Positions 26,640 through 38,824 of a stretch of 64,000 bases of DNA are shown one piece after another. Source of the stretch: Sindora glabra (lineage: Eukaryota > Streptophyta > Magnoliopsida > Fabales > Fabaceae); assembly GCA_020226215.1 (NCBI GenBank), contig CM035233.1:50181751-50245750 (forward strand), written 5' to 3'. The stretch's first letter is position 1. Every line of letters begins with the position of its first letter. The notes beneath the pieces were generated by a model. That model was not told the origin of the DNA and ran no database searches. It saw nothing but the letters and a program-made list of their open reading frames with translations. Position numbers and translations under genes: made by a program.

Positions 26640-29600
26640 AAAGTCTTTGAATTTAGTCACATGCCTTCTTTATTAAACTAATACCTATCTTTTGAAAGGT
26701 GCAAGTTAACATCATCCTATAAGGTAGAAACTTTGAATTAACATGCTCAAACATATAATTTATCATGAGATAAGGAATATTGACTTATATATTATTCCAA
26801 ATGTATCACATCATAAATAATTCATTATCGATAATTGTTATCCTTAACTCTTTTAGATAAAGCAACAATTATTAAACTTTTCCGTTTATAATGCCATGAA
26901 ACTAGTAAATGGCTAAGTAATTGATAAGCACCATTAGTGTTCTTATTTATCTTGCTACCTATAAAGTTGACATCAAAATAACCTATTAAAGAATAAGATT
27001 CTTCTTTAGAATACCATAACCTAATGTGATGTGTTCTTATAAGATATCTTAAAATTCTTTTTATGATAATTAAATATGATTTCTTTTGATGCCTGAAATC
27101 TTGTACCTATCTATATTAAACCTAATGTCGAGTTTACTAGTAATAACATAGAGTAAGGAGCCTATTTTGCCTTTTTACATAGTATTATTAACCTTTTTAC
27201 CTTATTCATCCAAGTCTAGAATTATTGAAATGCTCTTAGAAGTTCTACAGGATTTAGCCTCTTCTAAATTGTATTTCTTGAGCAATTCTTTTGTATATTC
27301 CATTTAGATTACAAAGATTCCTTCCTTTGATTGTTTAATTTAGAGGTTAAGGAAGAAATTCAACTTTCCCATCATGCGCATTTCAAATTTAACTTGGACT
27401 AACTTAGGAAAAATCCTTATATATAAATTCATTAATAACTCTAAGTAAAATGTCATTAATATATATTTGCATAAGGAGAATATCATTATGTTTATGCTTT
27501 GTGAACAAAATGGTGTTAACTTTTCCTTTTGACCTTTATCCATTAAAAATTTTCTTAATCTCTCATACCATGCTTTTAAGGCTTATTTAGGATTATAAAA
27601 TACCATTTTAAGTTTAAAAACATGATTACAAAAAAAGTGACTTTCAAAATTTGAAGGCTATTTAATATATACGTCTTCCATAATCATACTAATCAAGAAT
27701 GTACTCTTAACATTCATTTGATAAAGTATAAATCCTTTCATGCAAATATATGCCAATAATATATAAGTAGCCTCTAATTTAGCCACCAGTGTATAAAACG
27801 CTAATGATTGAATAACCATTAAGTCTTTACACAAGTTCCCAAACTCTATTTCTTTTATATTAATTTAATTCTTCTTATATAGGCAAGATCCAATGCTCAT
27901 CAATTATTATTCTATCAATATTTTTAAGTTTAATTTGGAAAAGAAATACTAAGTGATCGTATTTATTTTTGATAAAGTTACAAATTACCTTTTGAGATAC
28001 ATTACTGATGAGTTGATTAATGGGATGACTCCTTATAATCTTACATTTTATTTATAGTCCATGATCTTGAGTTTAATTTGAATTATCTATAGGAGGAAGA
28101 GGTTTTTAGTTTTCTTTATCTTTTTTTTAACCTTAACTCTAATAATTTGCTCATTGGAATCTTTTTAAGAGAGCCATAAATCTCTTTTTTTTTCTTCATT
28201 TAAAAGCTTTTGCACACTTGAGGTAAATCCATTAAATACAACATGAATGGATTCCTCCATTAGTAAAATTCTTTTATTAAAAGCTTTGGTATTGCAAGAA
28301 TACCCTATAAACATGCTTTTATCAAATTTAACATCAAACTTTCTTAAATTATTTCATTATTATGCATAAAACATTTACAATATGCAAATATGATATATTA
28401 GATTTTTTTCTTTGTAAAATTCATAAGGATTTTCTTCAAAATTAGTCTTATTACAATTTTATTTATCACATAATAAGTGATGTTAACTGCTTTCACCTAA
28501 AATGACTTAGAAAAAGAGCTATCATTTAGCATAATTTTTTATATCTCTTCCAAATACTTATTCTTTCTTTTAACAAATTTACTTTGTTATAATTCTTTAC
28601 GAAATGAGAAGTTATACTCAATGTCATTCTTATTACAAAAATAAGTAAAATTATAATTTTCAAATTCTTCATCATAATTACTTGTAATTTCTTACAATGC
28701 TCATTCTTCTTTCATTTTGAATAAGTTTTGCAAGCTTTTTGAAAGCTTTAAAAGTTTTACTTTTGTGAGTAAGGAATAATGTCCATGTAAACTTAGAATG
28801 GCCATTAACAATTATAATAACATAGTAGTTACCGACATGACTTTTAATTTTTAATGGACTAACTAAATTCATATGATATAATTGAAGTGGTTTAGATGAA
28901 GAAACAATATTTTTAGGTTTAGAAGAAGCTTTTATTTATTTTTCTTTTAGGCATGCATCACAAATCCTATCTTTGTTAAATTTAAGTTTTGGCAAACCAT
29001 CAATCAAGTCATTTCTAAAAAGTTTTCCAACAAGATCCATAGTTGTATTAGTAACCAAGAATTCTCATTCATGTTAACTAAACATTTAGGATCTAAAATT
29101 TAACTCATTGTCAATATTTATCATGTATATATTGTTGTATCTCTTTCCAACTAACTTAACTAACTTATCATTATGATTTTTAACAATGCAACAAATTAAG
29201 GTAACTTTGTTTCCTTTCTAACAAAATTAATTAATGTTAAGTAAATTATATTTAAGCTTTTTAACAAGCAAAATTTTTTTAATACAAAATTTAGTATTCT
29301 TACTAACTATACCTATACCTATCACTTTGCCTTTCACGTTGTCATCAAAGGTCACATTCTCTCCACATTTGTGTTTTAAGGAGAATAATTTGGATTTATC
29401 ACCAATCATATGCTTTGAACACCTACTATCTAAATACCAAATGTCATTTTATGACCTTATGCATACCTATAAAAAGAATATTAATTTTTTATTTTAGGTA
29501 ACCAGATCACTTTAGGTCTAGTCCTAACATATGTTCTTTTTAGAAATCAAATTTTCTTCACTACAACATTTGTTTCTTTTGTGAGCACAAGAGTGAATTT

Positions 29601-31170
29601 CATATCCTTTTTCTCTATAATAGAAACAAGTAATGTTGGGTTGCCTTTTTAAAGTTGCTTTGATAAAGAAGTTTTTATAAAAAGCATTCTTTACATTTTG
29701 GGTGTACATAAGACCATTGAAACTAGTTCTTTAACCAAGCAAAGTATTAGCTGTGTCTTTTCCTTTTATGAATTTCTAAAGTATTTTATTTAAATCATCT
29801 AATTTTTGCTTAAGACTTTTACGAAAGGTACAAGTTTGTGAAATTTCCCAAAAGCTTTTAATTTCCTTAATTAAGTTATCATTCTTTTTTTCTAAATTCT
29901 TATTATCTTCTTCCAAAAAAGATATAATCATTTTTGAAAAATTAACATTCTTTTTAGCCTTAAGTAAATCTTTAAAAAGATTGGTAAGTACAAAACTAAA
30001 GGATTTTTTATAATCAATATTGGATACCTTATTAGCATCATTGTTTCTTTATTTTTGTCATTTCCACCATATAAGTTAACATCATTATCTCCCTAAGTTA
30101 TAAGGTAGGATTTCTTATGTGGGCTCTTGTTCTTTCTCTTTTTATACTCCAACTGCCTTTTAAAATATATTAGGTAATCAAGTTTAATCTAATCCAATTT
30201 TATGCATTCATAGTAAGTTCAAGTTGATTAGTTATTTCCTTTTTGTTTACTTGTATGCTTATTGTGAGAAAGGATTTTTTCTTCTTCCACTAATTCTTTT
30301 GAATGCTTTTTGATAGTTCTTTATAAGAAGGACTAGATCATCTTTAATAAAAAGTGTCAAGATTGTCATCTTAACTTCTTTTATAAATATCTTTCTCATC
30401 AATAATAGTTTTGGCTTTAAGGGCAAGTGACTTATTTTTCTTATCATTATCATTGACATATCTTTGGAGCTCTATTTCATGCTCTTTTAAGTTATCAAAA
30501 AGAACTTAAAATGGTAATATCCTAATCTTTATGGTCTTTGATTATGGTAATTTTTTATTGCCAGTCAATGGTTAATGATTAGGGAACTTTGTGAACTAAA
30601 TCTACATTCATAAAAGTCCTACTAAGAATACTTAATCTATTAATAAGGATAGTAAATCTTTGCTTCATATTCTTGATAGACTCATTATCATTCATTCTAA
30701 ATAATCCATACCAATAAACAAATCTTTAAACTTTACTTTCTTTTACTTATGGGGTTTCTATATGAGCAATTTCAATAACATTCCATATTTTTTTTTTTGG
30801 TCAAGCAATTAGATATGTTTTTGTACTTACTAGCTCATAGGGAATTTAATAAAACCATTTAACCTTAGAGTGAAGTTAATGTTTCTTTTCTTATTCTTAC
30901 TCCAATCATTTCTTAATTTTAAAATCTTTTAATTTTTTTCTCTTTTGGGTGGTGGATTATATCCTTTCTCAATCAATTCCCACATATTAATATTAGTGAT
31001 TTTTAAAGAATTTTTATCTTTTATTTCTAATATGTATGATGTTGTTCATTGAAATCGAAAGGTTTATTTAATAAGAGACATTCAAGTCAAATACTAGAAC
31101 TATTTGAATTCATAAGATCCTTTTAAGATCATTAGATCTTGAATAAGAGTTAAGCTCTAATACCCATTAT
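26640..31170 (-). mobile_element. Decayed Ty1/copia retrotransposon, internal region
   Basis: Read on the minus strand, the parts occur in copia order. There is a primer-binding-like tgggtattagagc (about 31152-31166, close to the initiator-Met tRNA site). Gag follows (about 30760-30260; ESIKNMKQRFTILINRL), then a damaged zinc knuckle (about 29640-29590; CFYYREKGYEIHSC, with one Cys and the His lost). Next come GAG-pre-integrase (29409-29227; GDKSKLFSLK...VKKLKYNLLNIN), the integrase core start (28872-28678; GHSKFTWTLFLTHKSKTF), reverse transcriptase (27543-27340; FEMRMMGKLNFFLNL) and RNase H/tail (about 27130-26860; SYSLIGYFDVNF). Stops and frameshifts break every domain, so it is an old relic. 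The wording resembles the SIRE/Maximus lineage, but that is an inference. The 3' limit is uncertain and I found no matching 3' LTR below 26.6 kb. Confidence 0.85.
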
Positions 31171-32300
31171 AACTATGGATTTCATACAAAAGGGGCGAAT
31201 TGAGCTTTAGAATTTTACATTCTTTTAAAATAATTTTAAATTTTTCAAAGATTTTTTAATAATAAAACACTTGAAAATACTAGATAAGTATTTAATTTTA
31301 AAAGTAACCAATTTTAAGTTAAGGAAAGTAAATATGAAACCACACCATCACAATTATATGAAAAAATTATATAGTAAACTAAAGAGATAAAATAGAGAAG
31401 ATCAAATGCAATATTTATAATAGTTTGGACTTGAAGATTTAACACTCTAAATTAAGCCTATTTGACTTGGCTTTGCTAATCCATTATCTTTTCAAATTTA
31501 ATCCATGCATTTGAAGAAGCCTTTTACAAACTCTTCTTGAAATACAAAAAAGATCCTTTTCAGTTTCTTCACTCAAAGCACACTTTAGTTAAAAGGAAGC
31601 CTTACTTTCAGAAATCTTAAGATGTCTCACCCTAAAATATAAGGAATATGTATTTAATAAAAGAAATTTCAGCTCATAAACTCTTTAAAGTAGATGACAT
31701 AATAAAAAGTTAGAAGAAAAAATTTGAATCTAAAAGGTTCAAGGAATTTTGATTATTAGAGAGCAAAGAGATGAGTTTTTCTATGTTAATACAATAGTGA
31801 AGGCCTTTAAAATTGAGTTTGAATTGTGTTTTAGGCTTTATATAGGAGTTGGATGCCTTAAATATCTATTAGACTTTTAAAAAACCATTATAAATGCATC
31901 AACACACAAGGAATCACTTTGCAAAATGATTTCTCATGCTTGGGAAAATTTGAATAACACTCCTATAGTGAATATGTAAGTTTTAGTTCTAAAGTGAGAA
32001 AAAAAAAGGGAAGCTTCGATTTTAGCTAGATAAGAGTAAGAAAGAATTTGAAAGTTGTAATACAATATTTGTTGTTCTCATTTTCAAAGGTATGCAATTT
32101 ATTTATAGAGCAAATTTGATGAAAATAACTTTAGCTTCAAGACATTTTTCTTTTGCTTTAAGTAGCCTTTGCTTGGCTGCAAGTTTGAAATTTGAACATT
32201 TAGCTCTAAGTTTGAAATTTGAAAAATAGTTTCATAAAAATCTTAGCTTACTCAAAAAGCTTCCTTAATATTCCACATATTGAATACACTTTGTGCATAT
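31171..32300 (-). mobile_element. Probable 5' LTR of the copia relic
   Basis: This non-coding stretch lies just beyond the primer-binding-like site. Read on the minus strand it ends in a segment with caattcgcccctt, which resembles the LTR ends of SIRE-type elements. The outer boundary (5' TG) could not be fixed, and no partner LTR was found by eye, so the end given is approximate. Confidence 0.45.
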
Positions 32301-33977
32301 CATAGGAGACAAGAACTAACCATTTTTTTTACCTAGTTCTGAATTTTGCTTGAGATAGCAATTAAATTGCTATTTTTCCAAAAGTGAATTTTCTTTTATA
32401 ATTTTAGTTTAGCTGGTTTGTATTGCATGTATATTGTTTGAAACTATTTTTCTAATTATAAAATGAATGTCTCAATTTTATATATTATTTTTTATTGATT
32501 TTAGCATATGTTGGATAAATTTAAATTTAAAATTCCTTTTTATTTTGAATTTTTCACTTTTTAATAATTAAAAGTTCACAATGACTACTAAATATTGATC
32601 ATTAGATTTAGTTATCTTTTCTTTGAAAAAAATATTTAATTATAGTTAATAAGATAATTTTTTTGAAAAATAAGTTTGATATTTTCAAAGTAAAAATAAA
32701 TAAAAATTCTAAAGTAATTTTGTCACATAGAAAATATACTTTATATGAAGCAAAGTAGGTTTTTTGAAAATATGAAATAGTGTAATCCATAGTCCATTAA
32801 AATATTTGATAGTTTTGAAACTTATATTACATAAGATTTGTACCTAAATAAGTTGAATATATGATAAAACTAATAAGTGCAAATTCCAATTCATATTTTG
32901 CAATTAAAATACATTATAATTTAATAAATTCAATTTATTTTCCATTTAATTCCTTATCAACTAGCCTCTAAATGTCAAGGGATCACCTTAAGAGCGTTGC
33001 TTACGAAGCGAAAGAACTAGAATTAAGGATAATTTAAACATATGACCAAAAAAAGTTACAATAATCTTATTTAAATTCTTACAATTAGTTAAATCAGCCC
33101 AAGTTAACTGACTAATCATGTGTTAGAATGAATAAATATTTTTTAAATAATGACCTATGTTTTCCTTTGCTCTTAACCTTCATTTCCTTTTTTTTATTCT
33201 TTTAGTTCAACATGCTTTTTTACACTTAATAGAAAAACATTCAAGTTTTCTTCTTTCAGTTTCTTCACTTAAGTAGACAATGGTAAGCAAAATATTTTAA
33301 AAAATCATATTTTCTTTATAAATCATATAGCATTTCTAGAATATATTTTGAAAAATTCTAGTTTAATATTACATTACTTTTTATTTTCAAATATTATATG
33401 TGGAATTTTTAATTTTATTTGTTGCAATAAAGAATGAAAATTATTGACATACAATTTTTTACATTTTTTTTATCACTTTTTTAATCTTTACAAGGTAAAA
33501 TCCTTTATTATCTTTAAATTTTGAAACAAAAATTTTAATTTGAGAATAATTTTTCATTTTGCTTTTCATGAAAATTTATAAGTAAATATTTGTATAATCT
33601 TTTTTGAATTTGGTTCATTATCCTCTAATTTATAAATTTTTGAAAAATCTTAACTTATTATGCTTTTTTTAATTTTACTCATTATTTCCTTCATTATTGG
33701 TTGTACTAGATAACAAAGCAAAAAAAAAAAAATGAAAGTAAGGGAAAAAATAAATTGAATAAAATATGAGAAAGTGAAATAATTTTCTTTTAAAAATTTT
33801 TAGGTTTGACACTTTTTATTGAGTCGGAAGGACCTTAGTTTTTTTTAATAGTAAGAATGGTTAATGTTAGAACTAACTTGTAAATTATTATATATGTGTA
33901 TGGTTAAATTTCCAAATTAAAATATTAAAATTACACATACTTATTGTTGAAAAGTTATATTATGTTGAAATCAAGAA
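32301..33977. other. Intergenic, nothing identified
   Basis: AT-rich DNA between the copia LTR and the minisatellite. No gene supported. Confidence 0.5.
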
Positions 33978-34425
33978 ATATGATAGTTTATGATCAACAA
34001 ATGCATTGATTTATGATCAAAGAGGTATGTTAGTTCATAATAAATAGATATACTAGTTTATAATTAAGATGTTAGGTGGTTAATATTCAAGAGATACATG
34101 GTTTATATTTAATAAACATAATAGTTTGTGTGTAAAAGATATAATAATAAAAAAATATCAATTAAGGATTAAGAGATGCATTAGTTCATGATCAAAATAC
34201 ACCATATTAGTTAAGGATCAATGAGTAATCAAGTGACATCTTGATTTATGGTCAAGAAACATATTAAATAACAATAAAAGTCATGTTAAAAGACATGATA
34301 GTTAGTGATCAAGAATCATGTTGGTTTATGATAAAAAATCGTGTTAATTTATGATAGATAGACATATTAATTTATAATCAAAATGCATGATGGTTCATGT
34401 TCAATGGACATGTTAATTCAAACAT
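33978..34425 (+). repeat. Degenerate minisatellite, unit about 23-24 bp
   Basis: About 18-20 diverged units follow the pattern (c)atgttagtttatgatcaaNa. Good examples are gatagtttatgatcaacaaa, attgatttatgatcaaagag, tgttggtttatgataaaaaa and gatggttcatgttcaatgga. Units vary by 1-4 bases in length. It is not coding in any frame. Confidence 0.75.
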
Positions 34426-37061
34426 CATTATCTATAAATATGACTGAAACAATGATACAAACAAATATAAAATAGAAAAATAAATATTTGAGTTAATTAA
34501 TGATTATAGATAATTATAAGTGAATAGAAATAAATAAAGAAATTTATCTTTCATCATGAATGAAATGAATAATGAATCTTTATTTTTTTTTTATCACTTT
34601 GTTACTTTTCTTAATCATTCAAAAGGGTTTTTGAAAAATGATTATTAAATTATTGGCTGTTCAATTTTTAAAGTATTTAGATAAATCTTAAGAGTGATTT
34701 ACCATAAATCTTGTAGCAAATAATGGGTGCAAAGTTATTTAAAGGATAGTGTTTTTTGTAACATATTTTAAACATATCGTATTTTATAATTTATTTTTTG
34801 TTTTGTTTCATTATATCTTTTAATAAAGGGTTTTCAAGGTTTATCATGCATGAATCAAATTTGATACCAAGGATATGAGAATAATAGTGGATACTTGCTT
34901 GGCACTCAAATCATAATCGAAATAAAAAATAAAGAATATTGAAGGAAATAATATTTCAATTTCATTGTATAATTTTTATAATACAGTGTTGATGCATGAT
35001 TAAAAATACAAAAGAAAATTAAGCGTTAAATCTTTTAGAGTTTAAAGCCACTGCATAAAATAAATAATTATTACTTTATTTATTTATGATAAATAAATAA
35101 AGTTTTTTTTATGTATATATAAGAAGATGACTTGAAATTTATATGCATAGTATTCAATATATTTTTAATAATTATCTTGCATGGATTTTATCTTCTTTCC
35201 ATTTTCTCTTCCTCACAAATTGCATTCTACCCAACAGTTAAATTACTAGATGCATATACACACAACCTTATAATTGTATGCAAAATAGATACAAAAACTT
35301 TTAAATAATATTATATGTAATCTAAATTAAATATTTTTGGTAAAAACTTTAATTATTTTTTCATTTACAAAAAAAATTGCATTATATTTTGAAAATTCAA
35401 GAGATAGCAATGAATGCGACAATAGTCCTAGCCATACTTGGAGATGGCTCAATCAAGATTTTTAGTGGACCTAACACATGCATGTATGGTAGGGTAGTGT
35501 TAAATGGAGTTTCATTTTTTATGATATTGAATATTTTTATTATTAGATTGCCTTTAATACATTAAGATGGTTATTTTTAATTTTAATTCACTTATTTTAA
35601 AATTTAAAAAAAGGTAATCTAATGATAAAAATACTCAATATTCTAGGAAGTGAAACTCTTTATAATACTATCCTATTTTATAAATTATTATTCCTTCTAT
35701 AACTTTTTACGGTAATGCTATGAAAGCTCAACCTTTTATAAAATTGAGTGTTTCCAACATTAGATTATATTTAGTATATTAAGATTATATTTTTAATATT
35801 TTATAATTTACTTATTTTGAGTTTTAAAAAAAACCTAGTAATTAAATATTCAACCTCTTAAAAGATTAAGCCTCCTAATAGCATTATGCTACTTTTTAAG
35901 TGCCGATATAAAAAATAAGAAAATTAATAAATAATCTTAATTTTAAGAGAAATGAATTATAATTTAGTAATATATTTTTTATTAAAAATTAATTAATTAG
36001 TAAAATTATTAAATATTTATTTAGATAATATGGATAATATTTAAAAAATATAATAAATATAATTTTAATTTTTTAAAATATTTAATAAATAGAAATAAAA
36101 TTTTCTCTTTAAAATGATACTTTAGAAAAAAAATACAAGGAATATTTGACAAGATGACAAGATTAAAAATGGATGGTATAATTGAAGCCCTCCAAAATCT
36201 CTCAATATCATGCACCAACATATCATTCCCAGCTTGTCCTTACTACTTTTCTTGTCGCATGCCTGGCATCAAAATATTCTCGCAATCATTTGTTCTTTTC
36301 AATTTCAAAGAACAAATTACTTCGAAGATCCCCAAATCAAGAAGCCGCGAAGTACGCGTGCTTTACCCATCCTATGAGTTGTTAATTTTCTTCACTTTCC
36401 TCCTAATGGCATTTCTTATTCAATTTTTTCATGGAAGTTAATCAATAAAAAATAATATATCATAAAAATAATGTATTTTGATAAATTTTTAATAACAATA
36501 AAATTATTTTTAATAAATTTTATTAATGTGGCAACCTATAAATAGTGTATAGTTAATTGAAAATAAATCAAATTAAATCTTTCATAAAATTGAATAAATA
36601 TAAAAAGAGAAAAATACAAATTACTTCATCATCTTTCAAATAGTTGCATTTAATACCCATAACTATCAATTTTTACAATTAACTTCCTTCAATTTTGAAG
36701 TAATTATAAATTGCACGACTCCACTCATAAATGCATTTTTTCGTAATAAGTTTCAAATTATATTAAAATAAAGAAACAAATATGAGAATTGTAGTGATAT
36801 ATTTTCCTATTTGCATTGAACAAGTGAATTATTCAAAATCAAAATAATCTTTGAATAAAGAAAAATTAACAAAAAAAAAAAAATAGTACATGTTAGCCAC
36901 TGGACCATCATACTATTCTTTACTTTCTCACAAAATTTTGTATATAACAGAGCATGTTTGCTCTGTCTAATTACTCAAGAGAATGTTTGGGTGTTAAGTG
37001 CAATTACCTAAAATTAAAAAATAGCGTAAGTGTGAGAGAGAAGAGGAGGGGGAAGGAGAGA
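34426..37061. other. Intergenic, nothing identified
   Basis: Mostly AT-rich. Two patches of more balanced composition (about 35395-35510 and 36150-36400) contain short open frames without recognisable motifs and may be gene fragments. Confidence 0.5.
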
Positions 37062-37382
37062 GATGACTGCTAACCCTCACATTTATATGTGAATGCTAGT
37101 AATCTCTACTTTTTTATTTTAATAAAAAATGATGTTATTAGTTTAATAATAATAAAATAATAAATAATATTTAAGTAATTTTTTAAAAAATATTAATTTA
37201 AAATGCTTAAGTTAATTTTATTTATTTTTTTATTTTCATAGAAAATACACTCATTAAATTAAGAGATTAATTATAATGATAAATTATAATATATTTATTA
37301 TTTTATTGTCATTAAATTACTAGCATAATTTTTTCTTTGAATGAAAAAGTAGAGATTGTTGTATGTGGAAGTTAGTAATCCT
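37062..37382. mobile_element. MITE family copy 1
   Basis: The left edge (gactgctaaccctcacattt, then atatgtgaatgctagtaatc) and the right edge (agagattgttgtatgtggaa, then gttagtaatcc) are inverted partners. Each edge is itself partly palindromic around gctaac/gttagc. The AT-rich core has the order shared with copies 2 and 3: AATAATAAAATAATAAA-like, then a TTTATTATTTTATT-like mirror. No coding capacity. Confidence 0.7.
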
Positions 37383-38753
37383 TGTATTAGATTTAATTTA
37401 CCATTAGTGTAAGTTAATCGTGTATTATATCTCACTCAGGATTATCATAATTAAAAAATAATTAAAATTCTTTTACTACTGTTAAACATTTATTCTTTTA
37501 ATAATGTGTCTAGTTCTCATTGATTGATAATGTTAAATATTTTACTCTAAATCAAATTTAAACTCATATATATAATATCAAATAAAAAGAATATTTTTAT
37601 GTAAAAGATAAGAGGATTGAATCTTGATTATTAGATCTTTATTTGATTATTAGGATTAAAAGATAATTCAAAATCAAGTGATTACTTAAAAAAGTTACAT
37701 TACCACTTTAAAAAAATCATATTATTTTATATTTTAATCTTAATTCTTCAATTCTAAATTTGATAATCATAATTTATTACTTTTATTCTCACATAAAATA
37801 CTTTCTCATTTGATATGCTTTCTCTATGTATATCTTAAATAATCATATTTTGTGAGAAGCACAAATTTCTCAAAATTTGATTGCCTATAACGTCACCTAA
37901 TCATCTTCTTTACCTTATGGAAAAAGTAAGTGGGCCCCCTGTTGGGTCCCTGTCTTAAATGGCCAAATATGAATGCATGAAAGCTGAATGTCACAAAATA
38001 GATCCGATCCGCAAACTTGGAACAAAAGATTCAAAAAGATCCAATCAGATTGTCCGCTCATGATCCCCAGGGAGATTCTCGTTTAAGCGTTTCTCGTAAT
38101 CTCGTCGAAACGGGTCAACTACAAAGTACCATTTTCTTTTATCCACACAAAATCTCCCCTTTTTCATAATTTTTTCGCATTTATCCAATTTATTATTAAG
38201 TCCTACCCTTCATCTTTCTTAATAGTTCCGCGACCAGCTTCAAAACTCTGATCTTAATTTAAATAATAAAAATTTAACAATAAAACAAATTATTTTATTT
38301 TATAAGAAAAAAAGGCATTAAAGTGCAGCTCGTAACATACTATCAAAGAAGATGCTGATAACATACTAAAATTATATATAAAACTTTACATATTACTTCT
38401 AAGTTTTATCAAATTTAAGAAATAATAACTCAATTTATTCTTAAGTGAAAATTTATGTAATTTAAATAGTTTCCACCAAATATCTGAAGAAAATTTGAAT
38501 TTACGATTAAGAGAAGTTATTATTTTATCGAAATTTTCACTCTAGTTAAGTCAAAATAGTAAACTAATGACTAGTGAGTTGGGAAGATAGATGGTCTAAA
38601 CCCAAATTTAATATGATTTTTTATCTAGAATAAATAACCAATTTTGGGGGCTGTAACAACTCGGGTTGTTATTAATTGCTGAGAACTCTGGTATTAGGTA
38701 TCAACCCTAGCTAGCTGCACTATTACAATTCGTTATCCAATTCAACAGCTTCA

Positions 38754-38763
38754 TATATATTAA
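38754..38763 (+). promoter_or_regulatory. Candidate TATA box of the MYB gene
   Basis: The stretch tatatattaaat lies about 70 bases before the ATG at 38825. That leaves room for a leader of about 35-40 bases. TATA-like strings are common in AT-rich DNA, so only the position supports this call. Confidence 0.4.
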
Positions 38764-38824
38764 ATACCCAAGCAGATAGCTGCAAATTGCAAATCGAAAC
38801 AACAAGGGGACAAAGGAAGAGATC

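Noticed and set aside
36154..36441. 95-codon plus-strand frame
   Set aside because: No motif, an overlapping frame of similar length, and no splice or promoter context.
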